A stretch of 64,000 bases of DNA. Source: Paenibacillus spongiae (GTDB lineage Bacteria; Bacillota; Bacilli; Paenibacillales; Paenibacillaceae). This document shows, piece after piece, positions 41,826 through 51,484 of the stretch. The translations under genes were made by a program, and so were the position numbers. Position 1 is the first letter of the stretch, and every line of letters starts with the position of its first letter. Location of the stretch: NCBI RefSeq assembly GCF_024734895.1, contig NZ_CP091430.1, positions 2,188,501 through 2,252,500 on the forward strand, given 5' to 3'. The notes under the pieces were generated by a model, which made no database searches, had not been told where the DNA came from, and saw only the letters and a list, made by a program, of their open reading frames with translations.

Positions 41826-42720
41826 GAAACAACCCTATCGCTCCGGATTCGTAGCGATTGTCGGCCGCCCTAACGTAGGCAAGTCGACCTTGATCAACGA
41901 GATGATTGGACAGAAGATTGCGATCATGTCGGACAAACCGCAGACGACCCGCAACAAAATCCACGGCGTATACACGACAGACGATGCGCAGATCGTTTTC
42001 TTGGACACGCCCGGCATTCATAAGCCACAGCACAAGCTCGGCGATTTCATGAACCAGTCGGCTGTTGGCACGCTGGGAGAAGTCGATGCGGCATTGTTTC
42101 TCATCGACGTATCGGAAGGGCTAGGGGGCGGAGACCGCTACATCATTGAGCAGCTGAAGAAAGTGAATACGCCGGTGTTCCTCATCATGAACAAAATCGA
42201 TAAGGTTCATCCCGAGGAGCTTCTGCCGCTGATCGTGCAGTATAAAGAGCTGCATGATTTCAGTGAGGTTATCCCGATTTCGGCCTTGAAAGGGAACAAC
42301 ATTCAGACATTGCTCGACGTGCTTACCGGCTATTTGCCGGAGGGGCCGCAATACTACCCGGCCGATCAAGTGACCGATCATCCGGAGCAATTCGTCTGCG
42401 CCGAGCTGGTCCGCGAGAAAATATTGCATCTAACCCGTGAAGAGGTGCCGCATTCGATCGCGGTTGCAATTGAGGATATGCGCGTGAAGGAGAACGGCGT
42501 TGTCTATATCGGGGCCGTCATCTATGTCGAACGCGATTCTCAGAAGGGGATTGTGATCGGCAAGCAGGGGGCTCTGCTCAAGGAAGTAGGCAAGCAGGCG
42601 CGCCGCGATATCGAGCTGCTGCTCGGCTCGCGCTGCTTCCTGGAGCTTTGGGTCAAAGTGAAGAAGGACTGGCGGAACCATGAACGGACCTTGAAGGATC
42701 TCGGCTTCCGGAACGATTAA
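41809..42720 (+). CDS. era: GTPase Era
   Basis: Era binds the 3' end of 16S rRNA and is needed for 30S assembly. The 303-residue protein has G1 [10 protein letters not shown]3 DTPGIHKP, G4 NKID, and a C-terminal KH domain ([21 protein letters not shown]). I chose ATG 41809 ([13 protein letters not shown]), which gives the normal length, although the SD AAGGAAGGGG is about 14 bases away. A GTG at 41782 would add nine residues. Either way the gene overlaps the end of cdd. Confidence 0.94.
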   Translation: MSQTNKKQPYRSGFVAIVGRPNVGKSTLINEMIGQKIAIMSDKPQTTRNKIHGVYTTDDAQIVFLDTPGIHKPQHKLGDFMNQSAVGTLGEVDAALFLIDVSEGLGGGDRYIIEQLKKVNTPVFLIMNKIDKVHPEELLPLIVQYKELHDFSEVIPISALKGNNIQTLLDVLTGYLPEGPQYYPADQVTDHPEQFVCAELVREKILHLTREEVPHSIAVAIEDMRVKENGVVYIGAVIYVERDSQKGIVIGKQGALLKEVGKQARRDIELLLGSRCFLELWVKVKKDWRNHERTLKDLGFRND

Positions 42721-42826
42721 CCATATTCTAGGCAGAATGCCCGTTTATGCTTGGCATAGGAGTGAACGGAATTCCGCATCCTATCTCTGATATCATTTCG
42801 TCAGTGGTGGAAGGGGATGAATACGG

Positions 42827-42985
42827 GTGCGAGATTTTTCGTGGAAGTATTTTACGCTGACCGGGGATGTGGACGCCTTCTTGCTGTATAAGGAAATGGA
42901 TCAAATCGCTGTTTCCGATACGATGCAGGACGGTGAAGAAGGCTATGGAGCGGCTGACCCCGACGGGGAGGATGTTCCGTTGTAA
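42827..42985 (+). CDS. yqzL: YqzL family small protein, 52 aa
   Basis: GTG 42827 follows AAGGGGA (42811-42817). The product starts MRDFSWKYFTLTGDVDAFLLYKE, the pattern of the YqzL family, which sits between era and recO in Bacillales. The rest is acidic (QDGEEGYGAADPDGEDVPL). No function is established for the family. It is too short for most gene-finders' default size limits. Confidence 0.85.
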   Translation: MRDFSWKYFTLTGDVDAFLLYKEMDQIAVSDTMQDGEEGYGAADPDGEDVPL

Positions 42986-43049
42986 CCGGCCGCGCAGCTG
43001 GCGGGAAGTGCTGGATGTACAGCATTCCCGCGGGTAAGGGGAGATTGAG

Positions 43050-43823
43050 ATGCAATACCGGGTCGAAGGCATTGTTATCCGGAGTATGGATTACGGGGAA
43101 GGCAACAAGATCGTGACGCTGCTTACGAGCACGCACGGTAAGGTAGGCATCATTATACGCGGCGCCAAAAAATTGAAAAGCCGACACGGGTCGCTAGCCC
43201 ATCTGTTCACGCATGGCGAGTATCTTTTTTTTCGAAATAGCGGATTAGGCACATTGACGCATGGTGAGATCATTGAATCTCACCATGTTTTGCGTGAACA
43301 GCTGGAGCTTGTCGCCTATGCTTCATACGCAGCCGAGCTGACGGACCGCCTGCTCCATGAGGAGGAAGCGAGCGGATTTATTTTTGAACAGCTGAAGGCG
43401 TGTCTGACGGCTTTGTCGGAAGGCAAGGATCCGGACATTATTATTCAGCTCTACGAAATGAAGATGCTTCAGATCGCGGGATACGGTCCCGAATTTGACG
43501 CATGCACGGTTTGCGATAACGCTGCCGGCTCGATGCGGCTCAGCGCCAGGTCGGGCGGCGTCCTGTGCAGCCGCTGTACGCACCGCGATCCGTCGTCCAT
43601 ACCGCTTAGCGATAGCGCGTTGAAGCTGCTGCGCGTATTCCGAAAGATGGATTTGCGCCGTCTTGGCAGTATTCAAGTCAAGGATGAAACGAAGAAACAG
43701 CTGAAGGCTGTTATGCGGCAGCTGATGGATGCGCATATCGGGCTTCCGTTGAAATCGCGCGCTTTTCTGGACCAGCTCGATAAGTATGCGGCAGCGCCCC
43801 CCGAACGGGGTAAACCGGAATAA
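43050..43823 (+). CDS. recO: DNA repair protein RecO
   Basis: RecO loads RecA onto SSB-coated DNA with RecR. The 257-residue product has the N-terminal OB fold (MQYRVEGIVIRSMDYGEGNKI and onward), a helical domain and a zinc-binding site made of CTVC...CSRC (residues about 151-176). ATG 43050 is preceded by GGGGAGA. It is followed by a strong terminator, which ends the long unit starting near yqfC or phoH. Confidence 0.95.
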   Translation: MQYRVEGIVIRSMDYGEGNKIVTLLTSTHGKVGIIIRGAKKLKSRHGSLAHLFTHGEYLFFRNSGLGTLTHGEIIESHHVLREQLELVAYASYAAELTDRLLHEEEASGFIFEQLKACLTALSEGKDPDIIIQLYEMKMLQIAGYGPEFDACTVCDNAAGSMRLSARSGGVLCSRCTHRDPSSIPLSDSALKLLRVFRKMDLRRLGSIQVKDETKKQLKAVMRQLMDAHIGLPLKSRAFLDQLDKYAAAPPERGKPE

Positions 43824-43843
43824 TCGCATAGATGGCGTACCAG

Positions 43844-43872
43844 CCAAGCCCTATAACGGGCTTGGTTTTTTT
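43844..43872 (+). terminator. Rho-independent terminator after recO
   Basis: CCAAGCCC - TATAAC - GGGCTTGG with T7 tail. Confidence 0.93.
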
Positions 43873-43994
43873 GTTGTTTCTATACATACGAATACGTTCT
43901 CTCATGAGAGTAAGGGTTGGGAAGGAAATTCACTCCAAATTCATAAACGAACAGATATAGTGAAGGTGTTGCGACTATACATAGGGGGAGGACG

Positions 43995-44126
43995 ATGCCT
44001 GGACAGCATTCTCGTTGGTGGAGCCGGTTCTGTTCGAAGAGCGTTAATCATGGAAAGCCTGATCTGAATCGACATACTTTTTTTACTATCCATTTGCCGG
44101 ATTTAACAAAAAAAGGGTGGGAGTGA
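43995..44126 (+). CDS. Possible 43-aa leader peptide upstream of the oxidoreductase cassette
   Basis: ATG 43995 follows GGGGGAGG (43984-43991) closely. The 43-codon frame (MPGQHSRWWSRFCSKSVN and onward) stops at TGA 44124-44126, on top of the SD of the next gene, an arrangement suggesting translational coupling. No homology is recognised and the SD spacing is short, so this is tentative. The rest of the 308-base gap 43824-44131 holds only the recO terminator and possible promoter sequence. Confidence 0.28.
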   Translation: MPGQHSRWWSRFCSKSVNHGKPDLNRHTFFTIHLPDLTKKGWE

Positions 44127-44131
44127 TATCG

Positions 44132-45214
44132 ATGAGCATCACGTATACGGCAGCCGTCGTCGGCTGCGGAGGCATCGCCAGAGCGCATGCGCAAGGGTAT
44201 GCAGACACAGGGCGGTGCGAGGTAGTAGCTTGCGCGGATATTTTCATGGAATCTGCGATCGCCTTCTCGGAGCAATTCAACGTTCCTCATGTCTTTACGG
44301 ACTATAAAGAAATGATGGAGCAGATCCGTCCTGATTTAGTAAGCGTGTGCACGCATCATCATCTGCACCATTCGATCACGATGGAGCTGGCTGCTTATAA
44401 GCCCAAAGCGATCTATTGCGAGAAGCCGATGGCGCTCACCATGGCGGAAGCCAATGAGATGGCGGCGATCTGCGAAGAGAATGATGTGATGCTGATCATC
44501 GGACATCAGCGCAGGTACGGCGCACAATACGCAGCGGCGAAAGAGCTTCTGGACCAGGGGCAGATCGGAGAGCTGCACCATATGGAATGCTACGCCCATC
44601 CTTGGACAAGTTTGCTTGTGGATGGAACGCATTCCATCGACCTGCTGCGGTATTACAACAACGATAATCCGATTTCCTGGGTTTTCGGCCAGGTTGATGC
44701 ATCCGGCGGCAGCTTCCGTTTCGGCCATCCCAATGAATCCGCATCTCTGGCTATGTTCGGCTTCGACAATGGCGTGCGGGCAACGTTGACGACAGGCGGG
44801 TTCTCACGGTCACGCTCCGCATACCCGGCCCGTGACGCCGAATCGCTGGGCAGTTATGTAGCGCCATCCGGCTATCACCGGATCGTGCTGCACGGCACGA
44901 CGGGACGGATCGAAATCGATGGCGATGACGTTGTAAACGGCAGGCCGATTGTCCGTATTCATCGCGGGGGACAAGAGGAAGGATTCAAGGTGCCGTTCAA
45001 GTCGGTCAATTCCATTGAGCGCGTCGTTACGGATTTAATTCATACGCTGGAGGACGGGAAACCCCATCTGCTGAATGCCCAGTCGGGCCGGGCCGCGTTA
45101 GAAGTCATCGTCGCCATCTTCCAGTCCGCAGAAGAGAGGAAGATTGTCTATCTTCCTCTGACGGAGGAGCGCAACCCCTTGTTCGAGCTTCTGAAGGATC
45201 AAATCAAAGCTTAA
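44132..45214 (+). CDS. Gfo/Idh/MocA family NAD(P)-dependent oxidoreductase (first)
   Basis: A 360-residue two-domain dehydrogenase. The N-terminal Rossmann fold has AVVGCGGIARAHAQGY, and YCEKPMALTMAEANEM is the family's EKP signature with the conserved catalytic Lys. GHQRRYG and DGTHSIDLLRYY follow in the substrate domain. ATG 44132 is preferred over GTG 44117 because the latter lies inside the SD GGGTGGGAGTG. It starts a three-gene cassette with an isomerase and a second Gfo/Idh protein, the usual layout for catabolism of a sugar, inositol or sugar acid. Substrate not identifiable. Confidence 0.92.
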   Translation: MSITYTAAVVGCGGIARAHAQGYADTGRCEVVACADIFMESAIAFSEQFNVPHVFTDYKEMMEQIRPDLVSVCTHHHLHHSITMELAAYKPKAIYCEKPMALTMAEANEMAAICEENDVMLIIGHQRRYGAQYAAAKELLDQGQIGELHHMECYAHPWTSLLVDGTHSIDLLRYYNNDNPISWVFGQVDASGGSFRFGHPNESASLAMFGFDNGVRATLTTGGFSRSRSAYPARDAESLGSYVAPSGYHRIVLHGTTGRIEIDGDDVVNGRPIVRIHRGGQEEGFKVPFKSVNSIERVVTDLIHTLEDGKPHLLNAQSGRAALEVIVAIFQSAEERKIVYLPLTEERNPLFELLKDQIKA

Positions 45215-45229
45215 AAAGGAGCGATCAAC

Positions 45230-46060
45230 ATGCGTCTGGGTATCGTTATTCATTCGATGGGACTGCCCCATCACGACATCGTCGGCGCGCTGCGCCGCTG
45301 TCAGGAGCTAGGCATCATGGCGCTTCAATGCGGTTCGGAGCCGCTCCATGATCCGGTTTACTTCAATGAAGTGAAGGCGATCATCGAGGACACGGGCATA
45401 GAATTAATCATCGGCTTCGGCGACCGTTATATCGAACATGCCGATAAACAGCCGACAGACGGGTTCGTCCGGCTCGTCGAGACGATCTGCATGCCCTTGA
45501 AGGTGACGCGGATTCCGACCTGCTCGACGCATCACCGCTGGAGGCAGGATCCGCCGCTTGCACAGCAGCTGGATCGGATGGGGGCGGCACTGCACAATCT
45601 ATGCGAGGCGGCGAAGCCGTATGGTGTCCGGATTGCGGTAGAGAACCATGCCGATTACCGGGGCAGCGATCTGGTGCAGATGTTCAAGCAGGTCAATCAT
45701 CCGTCGCTTGGCGCGCAGCTGGATACGGGCAATGCTTATTCGGTTGCCGAAGATCCTCTCACGGCCGCCATGGCGCTGGCTCCTTACACGATATCGACCC
45801 ATATAAAGGATATGACGGTCCGCCCCTTGACCGAGGGGGAATGGATTAAAGTGAAGGGCTGCGGCATTGGCGAAGGGGATGTTGATTTTCGGGGAATCGT
45901 CGATATTCTAACCGAGCATTGCCCGGAAGCCGACGATTTGCCTTATAATCTGGAAATAGAGCCTCCGCCGGGCGCGGATCTTCCCGCTTTGACGGAGAGC
46001 GGAGTGGCTTACACCATGAAGCATCTGTCGCACGCCATTCGATCGAACAAACGATATTAA
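45230..46060 (+). CDS. Sugar phosphate isomerase/epimerase family TIM-barrel protein
   Basis: A 276-residue AP-endonuclease-2-like (xylose-isomerase-like) TIM barrel. Typical strands end in metal ligands: VRIAVENHADYRGSDL (Glu/His), LGAQLDTGNAYSV (Asp), STHIKDM (His) and NLEIEPPPGAD (Glu). ATG 45230 follows AAAAAGGAG. It lies 15 bases after the first oxidoreductase and 12 before the second, so the three proteins probably work on one pathway, with this enzyme isomerising a keto intermediate. Confidence 0.9.
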   Translation: MRLGIVIHSMGLPHHDIVGALRRCQELGIMALQCGSEPLHDPVYFNEVKAIIEDTGIELIIGFGDRYIEHADKQPTDGFVRLVETICMPLKVTRIPTCSTHHRWRQDPPLAQQLDRMGAALHNLCEAAKPYGVRIAVENHADYRGSDLVQMFKQVNHPSLGAQLDTGNAYSVAEDPLTAAMALAPYTISTHIKDMTVRPLTEGEWIKVKGCGIGEGDVDFRGIVDILTEHCPEADDLPYNLEIEPPPGADLPALTESGVAYTMKHLSHAIRSNKRY

Positions 46061-46072
46061 GGGGCGATAACG

Positions 46073-47071
46073 ATGAGAGTAGGCATTGCCGGGTTAGACA
46101 GCTTCTTCTTCAGTCAGATGTATACGGGAGCCTTGCAGTCCATCCCGGGGATCGAAGTCGCAGGCTGTACGACCTTGGGTGTAAGCGAAGATGAAATTGT
46201 GAACAATGCCGGGCTTACTTCGGCGGAATTCGGCGCTAAATTCAATATTCCGGTCTATTCGCAGCTGGAGGAACTTCTGGAGAAAGAGAAAATCGATGCT
46301 GTCTGCATCACAACACGTCCTACCGCCATACCGGGCATCATGAAGAAGCTGGCCGAGAGCGGCATCCATGTGTTTGCCTCGAAGCCCGTTGCGGTTCATG
46401 CCGAAGGGCTGCAGGTGCTGGAATCCATCGCGAAGAGCTCTTCAACGGTCGTATCGGCGGGATTGACAGCGCGATTCGAACCAGCCTTCATTCAAGCGCG
46501 TGAACGCGTCCGGAATGGCGACATTGGGGCGCCTACCGCCATCCGTGTGCTGCATCAGCATGGCATGCTGAAGTTCTGGCCGGCCAAAAGCTGGTATTAC
46601 GAAGAGGCCGAAGGCGGAATTGAGCATTTTCTGGCCTGGTACTGCCTGGATCTGCTGCGTTGGTTTTCGGATCAGGAGATCGTTCAAATCTATGGGTTTG
46701 CCGGAAAAACAGTCGATCATGAGAGTCCGCATGCGGACGTATTGAAGGCGGTCTGCCGGATGTCCTCAGGAACGCTGGGCTCGTTCGATGTTTTGTTCAA
46801 TGTATCCTACCCCTATCCTTCTAATGAAATTGAAATTATCGGCACGCATGGCGCAATCAGGGTGCAGCAGGACCAAGCCGACGGACAGGTCTTCACGAAG
46901 GATGGAAGGCAGTCCTTCGGCAGAACGAATCCCGATACCTTAACGGGCGAACTGGCGGCATGGGCAGCGGCTTGCCGCGGAGAATCGCAGAGATGCATCG
47001 ATCTACCGGCGATTGTTCAGCTTGTGAAATCCAGTCTGTCGCTGAGGGAGCATCTTTCGAGCCAGAGGTAA
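46073..47071 (+). CDS. Gfo/Idh/MocA family oxidoreductase (second)
   Basis: A 332-residue protein, more divergent than the first. The start MRVGIAGLDSFFFSQMYTGAL lacks the classical GxGxxG (it has GLDSFF), while the lower part of the fold is normal: DAVCITTRPTAIPGIMKKLAESGIHVFASKPVAVH (the EKP position reads SKP). The second domain contains GGIEHFLAWYCLDLLRWF. The altered dinucleotide loop suggests weakened or changed cofactor binding. ATG 46073 follows AGGGGCGA. It ends the cassette; no terminator was seen. Confidence 0.88.
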   Translation: MRVGIAGLDSFFFSQMYTGALQSIPGIEVAGCTTLGVSEDEIVNNAGLTSAEFGAKFNIPVYSQLEELLEKEKIDAVCITTRPTAIPGIMKKLAESGIHVFASKPVAVHAEGLQVLESIAKSSSTVVSAGLTARFEPAFIQARERVRNGDIGAPTAIRVLHQHGMLKFWPAKSWYYEEAEGGIEHFLAWYCLDLLRWFSDQEIVQIYGFAGKTVDHESPHADVLKAVCRMSSGTLGSFDVLFNVSYPYPSNEIEIIGTHGAIRVQQDQADGQVFTKDGRQSFGRTNPDTLTGELAAWAAACRGESQRCIDLPAIVQLVKSSLSLREHLSSQR

Positions 47072-47127
47072 GCGATTTATAGCCTCAAAGATGGTTTGCG
47101 TATGCGGACAATCGATAGTGGACATGA

Positions 47128-47156
47128 TTGACATAACGTTAGAAACAGGCTATGAT
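47128..47156 (+). promoter_or_regulatory. SigA promoter of the glyQS T-box operon
   Basis: TTGACA (47128-47133, perfect), 17-base spacer, TATGAT (47151-47156), about 25 bases before the start of T-box stem I. Confidence 0.85.
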
Positions 47157-47180
47157 AAACCATTATGGATATGGAACAAT

Positions 47181-47407
47181 GATGGAGAGAGTAAATGATC
47201 GGATGTCTCGTCATTAGCGATCCGGGGACAGTGGAAGCCCGGGCGGACAGATCATCGAAAGGCGCTCCGGAGTTCGGCAGTGAGAAAGCGGGTTTTTCGC
47301 TTCGCCACATTAAGCGGCGCATCGGGAAGCCAAGTAGGGTGGAACCGCGGGAGATACGCTCTCGTCCCTATGTCTGTATCAGCAGACGTAGGGATGAGAG
47401 CTTTTTT
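47181..47407 (+). promoter_or_regulatory. Glycine T-box riboswitch (leader of glyQS)
   Basis: The T-box sequence AAGTAGGGTGGAACCGCGG is at 47332-47350, followed by the terminator GCTCTCGTCCC...GGGATGAGAGC and T7 (47358-47407). In stem I, GGAG (47184-47187) pairs with CTCC (47265-47268), and ATGATC (47195-47200) with GATCAT (47250-47255). They bound a specifier loop with AGTA on the 5' side and GAAAGGC on the 3' side. The specifier reads GGC (47261-47263), a glycine codon, in agreement with the genes downstream. The leader is short, as is usual for glyQS T-boxes lacking stem II. Uncharged tRNA-Gly would cause antitermination. Confidence 0.93.
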
Positions 47408-47472
47408 ATGCTGTCAGCCCGACCTCTGGTGAGACGAAGAATCGACCTATTCAGTTAAAGGAGACGTGAACC

Positions 47473-48360
47473 ATGAATTTTCAAGGCATGATTTTGACGC
47501 TGCAGCAGTTTTGGGCGGAACAAAATTGCATTCTCGTACAGCCTTACGACGTCGAGAAGGGTGCAGGCACGATGAATCCCATGACATTCCTCCGGACCAT
47601 CGGTCCCGAGCCGTGGAATGTGGCTTATGTAGAACCGTCTCGCCGCCCGGCTGACGGCCGCTATGGGGAGAACCCGAACCGTCTGTACCAGCATCATCAG
47701 TTCCAGGTTATCCTCAAGCCATCGCCGGATAACATTCAAGAGCTGTATCTGGAAAGCTTGAAGCGCCTTGGTCTGGATCCCCAGCATCACGATATCCGGT
47801 TTGTCGAAGACAACTGGGAAGCGCCGACGCTCGGCGCGTGGGGGCTTGGCTGGGAAGTATGGCTCGATGGCATGGAAATTACGCAGTTTACTTACTTCCA
47901 GCAGGTTGGCGGTATCGACGTCAATCCGGTAGCGGTTGAAATTACCTATGGTATGGAGCGGCTGGCTTCCTACATTCAAGAGAAAGAAAATGTGTTTGAC
48001 CTGGAATGGGTCGATGGCGTTACGTACGGCGATGTCTTTCTCCAGCCGGAATTCGAGCATTCGAAGTATACGTTCGAGACTTCGGATGCAGCGATGCTCT
48101 TCTCGCTGTTCAATATGTACGAGGAAGAAGCGAAGAAGACGATGGAGAACAAGCTCGTCTTCCCTGCGTACGACTACGTGCTCAAGTGTTCCCATGCGTT
48201 CAATCTGCTGGATGCCCGCGGGGCGATCAGCGTGACGGAACGAACCGGGTATATTACGCGGGTCCGCAACTTGGCCCGCGCATGTGCGGCGACGTATTTG
48301 GAGGAACGCGAACGGCTTGGATTCCCACTGCTGAAAAAAGGAGTGAGCGCGAATGGCTAA
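47473..48360 (+). CDS. glyQ: Glycyl-tRNA synthetase alpha subunit
   Basis: The catalytic class II subunit of the alpha2-beta2 bacterial GlyRS. The 295-residue product starts [19 protein letters not shown], with [26 protein letters not shown]-like [13 protein letters not shown] and ITYGMERL (motif regions). ATG 47473 follows AAAGGAGA. It is controlled by the T-box leader directly upstream and overlaps glyS by 8 bases. Confidence 0.97.
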   Translation: MNFQGMILTLQQFWAEQNCILVQPYDVEKGAGTMNPMTFLRTIGPEPWNVAYVEPSRRPADGRYGENPNRLYQHHQFQVILKPSPDNIQELYLESLKRLGLDPQHHDIRFVEDNWEAPTLGAWGLGWEVWLDGMEITQFTYFQQVGGIDVNPVAVEITYGMERLASYIQEKENVFDLEWVDGVTYGDVFLQPEFEHSKYTFETSDAAMLFSLFNMYEEEAKKTMENKLVFPAYDYVLKCSHAFNLLDARGAISVTERTGYITRVRNLARACAATYLEERERLGFPLLKKGVSANG

Positions 48361-50434
48361 GGATCTGCTGCTCGAAATTGGTTTGGAAGAGGTTCCCGCC
48401 CGTTTTGTGCGCGGCGCGATGAATCAGTTGAAGGATAAGACGGAAAAATGGCTGGAAGCGGCCCGTATTTCCCATGGCGAAGTGAAAGCTTATGCAACCC
48501 CCAGGCGGATCGCGGTCCTGGTTCGCGATGTGGAAGAGAAGCAGACCGATCTGAACGAAGAGGTTAAAGGGCCGTCGCGCAAGATCGCCCTCGATGAGCA
48601 GGGGAACTGGAGCAAAGCGGCGCTCGGCTTCGCGCGCAGCCAAGGAGTCGAGCCGGAGGCGTTCTTCTTCAAGGAACTCGGCGGCGTGGAGTATATCTAT
48701 GCCAACAAAAGCAGCGTCGGCACCGTAACGATGGATGTGCTGCCGGAAGGATTGACATCGCTGATCACATCCATGTCATTCCCGAAAAACATGCGGTGGG
48801 GCAGTCATGAGCTGCGCTTCGTACGGCCGATTCGCTGGCTTGTCGCACTGTTCGGAGACGATGTCATTCCGCTGGAAATTACAGATGTCGTTAGCGGCAA
48901 GCAGTCGCGCGGACACCGGTTTCTCGGCTCCGATACCGAGATCGCCAGCCCATCGCTATACGAGGAGCGCTTGCGCGAGCAAAACGTGATCGTCGATGTC
49001 ACGGAGCGCGAGCGCCAGATTGTAGAGCAAATCAATGGACTTGCAGCCGAGAAGGGCTGGCATATTGCCGTGAAGGAGGATCTGCTTGAGGAGGTTCTCT
49101 TCCTCGTCGAATATCCGAGCGTGCTGTTCGGCACATTCGATCCGTCCTTCCTGAACATTCCACAAGAAGTGCTGATTACCTCCATGCGTGAGCATCAGCG
49201 TTACTTCCCGGTGCTGGACGACGGCGGCAAGCTGCTTCCGTTCTTTGTAACCGTCCGGAACGGCGACCGGACCTCGATCGAGCAGGTGGCCAAGGGGAAC
49301 GAGAAGGTACTTCGCGCGCGTCTGTCGGATGCGAAGTTTTTCTATCAGGAAGATCAGAAGCTGGCGATAACGGATGCGCTCGCGAAGCTGGAAACGATCG
49401 TATACCATGAAGAGCTCGGCTCAGTTGCCGATAAGGTGCGCCGCATTCAGATCACGGCAAGCAGGCTCGCCAAAGCGCTCGGCACCGATTCGGGATCGGA
49501 AGACGCGATTGCGCGCGCTGCAGCCATTTGCAAGTTCGACCTTGTTACCCAGATGGTCTACGAATTTCCGGAGCTTCAGGGCATTATGGGCGAAGATTAC
49601 GCCCGCAAAGCCGGCGAACGCGACGTCGTAGCGAAGGCCATCAATGAACATTATCAGCCTCGATTCGCAGGCGATCGCGCGCCGGCCTCGCTCGTCGGAG
49701 CCGTCGTCAGCTTGGCCGATAAGATCGATACGATCGTAGGCTGCTTCTCGATCGGCATTATACCGACCGGATCCCAGGATCCATACGCCCTTCGCCGCCA
49801 AGCAGCGGGTATCGTGCAGATCATCCTGGCGCATGGCATGAAATTGCCGCTGGACGTATTGTTCGATTTGGCGATCGATGTGCATAGCGGAAGATCCTTG
49901 AAACGCGACGCATCGCAAATACGTAAAGATTTATATGAATTTTTCTCGCTTCGCGTCAAGAACGTCCTCTCCGAGCAGGGCATCCGTTATGATGTTGTCG
50001 ATGCGGTGATGGCGGCTGGCTACAACGACCTGGGTCAAACCGTTAACCGGGCCGCCGCTCTTACGGCTTCCGCCGCAGGCGAGCGCCGCGACGAATTCAA
50101 GCTGGTCGTGGACGCTCTTACGCGGGTCGGCAATCTGGCTGCAAAAGCAACCTCGAAGCATGTCGATCCGGCTCTGTTCGCGGAGCAGGCGGAAAAAGAT
50201 CTTCATGCGGCATGGCAGGCCGTCAGCGCAGATATCGATGCCGCTATCGCGAATGGGGATGCGGCCGACGCGATCGCGAAGCTATCCGGATTGAAGGACA
50301 TCATCAATGGCTACTTCGACCATGTGATGGTCATGGCTGAAGACGAAGCCGTACGTACGAACCGGTTGGCCGCTTTGGCCGCAATAGCTGAGTCTACGGG
50401 ACGTTTGGCCGATCTGTCCAAATTGGTTTGGTAA
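48353..50434 (+). CDS. glyS: Glycyl-tRNA synthetase beta subunit
   Basis: A 693-residue beta subunit carrying the tRNA-binding and HD-like domains. The N-terminus [21 protein letters not shown] is diagnostic, followed by [34 protein letters not shown], and a C-terminal DALR-like anticodon-binding region. ATG 48353 overlaps glyQ by 8 bases. Full length compared with Bacillus GlyS (about 680). Confidence 0.97.
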   Translation: MAKDLLLEIGLEEVPARFVRGAMNQLKDKTEKWLEAARISHGEVKAYATPRRIAVLVRDVEEKQTDLNEEVKGPSRKIALDEQGNWSKAALGFARSQGVEPEAFFFKELGGVEYIYANKSSVGTVTMDVLPEGLTSLITSMSFPKNMRWGSHELRFVRPIRWLVALFGDDVIPLEITDVVSGKQSRGHRFLGSDTEIASPSLYEERLREQNVIVDVTERERQIVEQINGLAAEKGWHIAVKEDLLEEVLFLVEYPSVLFGTFDPSFLNIPQEVLITSMREHQRYFPVLDDGGKLLPFFVTVRNGDRTSIEQVAKGNEKVLRARLSDAKFFYQEDQKLAITDALAKLETIVYHEELGSVADKVRRIQITASRLAKALGTDSGSEDAIARAAAICKFDLVTQMVYEFPELQGIMGEDYARKAGERDVVAKAINEHYQPRFAGDRAPASLVGAVVSLADKIDTIVGCFSIGIIPTGSQDPYALRRQAAGIVQIILAHGMKLPLDVLFDLAIDVHSGRSLKRDASQIRKDLYEFFSLRVKNVLSEQGIRYDVVDAVMAAGYNDLGQTVNRAAALTASAAGERRDEFKLVVDALTRVGNLAAKATSKHVDPALFAEQAEKDLHAAWQAVSADIDAAIANGDAADAIAKLSGLKDIINGYFDHVMVMAEDEAVRTNRLAALAAIAESTGRLADLSKLVW

Positions 50435-50509
50435 CGCAGATTTTCGACAATTTGCGCGACAATGATTCAAGTAGACTGGCATTACAGAAAATTTCAGGAG
50501 GATGAGCCT

Positions 50510-51331
50510 ATGACAGCCGCTGCAAAGACAGACGTCATTATTTATGTCGTTTCGGATTCCGCGGGGGATACCGGCGAACTGGTCGTAAGGGCTGCGATCG
50601 CCCAATTCCATCCGATACATGCCGATATTCGCAGAGCGCCGTTCATCCAAGATGAACATGCGCTCCTGCGCGTGGTCGAGCAGGCGAAGGCGCAGGGAGC
50701 GATCCTCCTGTATACGCTCGTTCTGCCGAATCTTCGCAGTGAATTATCCCGTTTGGCGGAGGAAAAAGGTGTCGTCACCATCGATTTGCTCGGATCGCTT
50801 GTAGCAAGTCTGGAAGAGAAGACCGGGCGCAAGTCTCGTCAAGAGCCCGGTCTCAATCACGCGCTGGATGAAGATTACTTCCGCAAGGTCGAAGCGGTCG
50901 AGTTCGCGGTCAAATACGACGACATGCGGGATACGACCGGAATTTTGAAGGCGGATATCGTATTGGTCGGCGTGTCCCGCACCTCCAAGACGCCGCTGTC
51001 GATGTATTTGGCCCACAAGAAGTTCAAGGTGGCGAATGTCCCGCTCATGCCGGAGCTGAAGCCGCCGGACGAGCTGTTCAAGCTGCGGAAGGATAAAATT
51101 ATCGGCCTCACGATCGGCGTGCATTACTTGAACGTGATCCGCAAGGAAAGGCTGAAGGCGCTTGGACTGCCCGACAGCGCCTCTTATGCGACGACATCCC
51201 GCATCGAGCAGGAGCTTACGTATGCATCGGATGTCATGGAGAAGCTGGGCTGTGTCGTGATCGATGTCTCGCACAAGGCGGTTGAAGAGACAGCCAGCCT
51301 GATTATGGAACATGTGACCCGGAGAAGCTAG
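50510..51331 (+). CDS. ppsR: Pyruvate, phosphate dikinase regulatory protein (PpsR/YqfL)
   Basis: A bifunctional kinase/phosphorylase of the DUF299 family that regulates pyruvate phosphate dikinase or PEP synthase. The 273-residue product has IIYVVSDSAGDTGELVVRAA, the P-loop-like GVSRTSKTPLSMYLA, and FKVANVPLMPE. ATG 50510 follows CAGGAGGAT at 6 bases and gives the normal N-terminus; upstream ATGs in frame (from 50462) lack an SD. In Bacillus it lies between glyS and dnaG as here. The target kinase gene is not in the window. Confidence 0.94.
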   Translation: MTAAAKTDVIIYVVSDSAGDTGELVVRAAIAQFHPIHADIRRAPFIQDEHALLRVVEQAKAQGAILLYTLVLPNLRSELSRLAEEKGVVTIDLLGSLVASLEEKTGRKSRQEPGLNHALDEDYFRKVEAVEFAVKYDDMRDTTGILKADIVLVGVSRTSKTPLSMYLAHKKFKVANVPLMPELKPPDELFKLRKDKIIGLTIGVHYLNVIRKERLKALGLPDSASYATTSRIEQELTYASDVMEKLGCVVIDVSHKAVEETASLIMEHVTRRS

Positions 51332-51484
51332 AAACGAATACCTCGAACAAGCAGGAAGAACAGCATGGATCGCAAGACCGTAAATTTTTAAAGAAACTTT
51401 ATTTATAGACCCTTGACAAGCAGGATTTTTTCGTTTTATGCCGTATATAATAGTACGGTACTTTACCAGAAAATGCGGTGATCT

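Noticed and set aside
51413-51451. TTGACA and TATAAT upstream of the UPF0178 gene as one promoter
   Set aside because: The spacer would be 27 bases, far outside the functional 16-19 range; only the -10 might be used.
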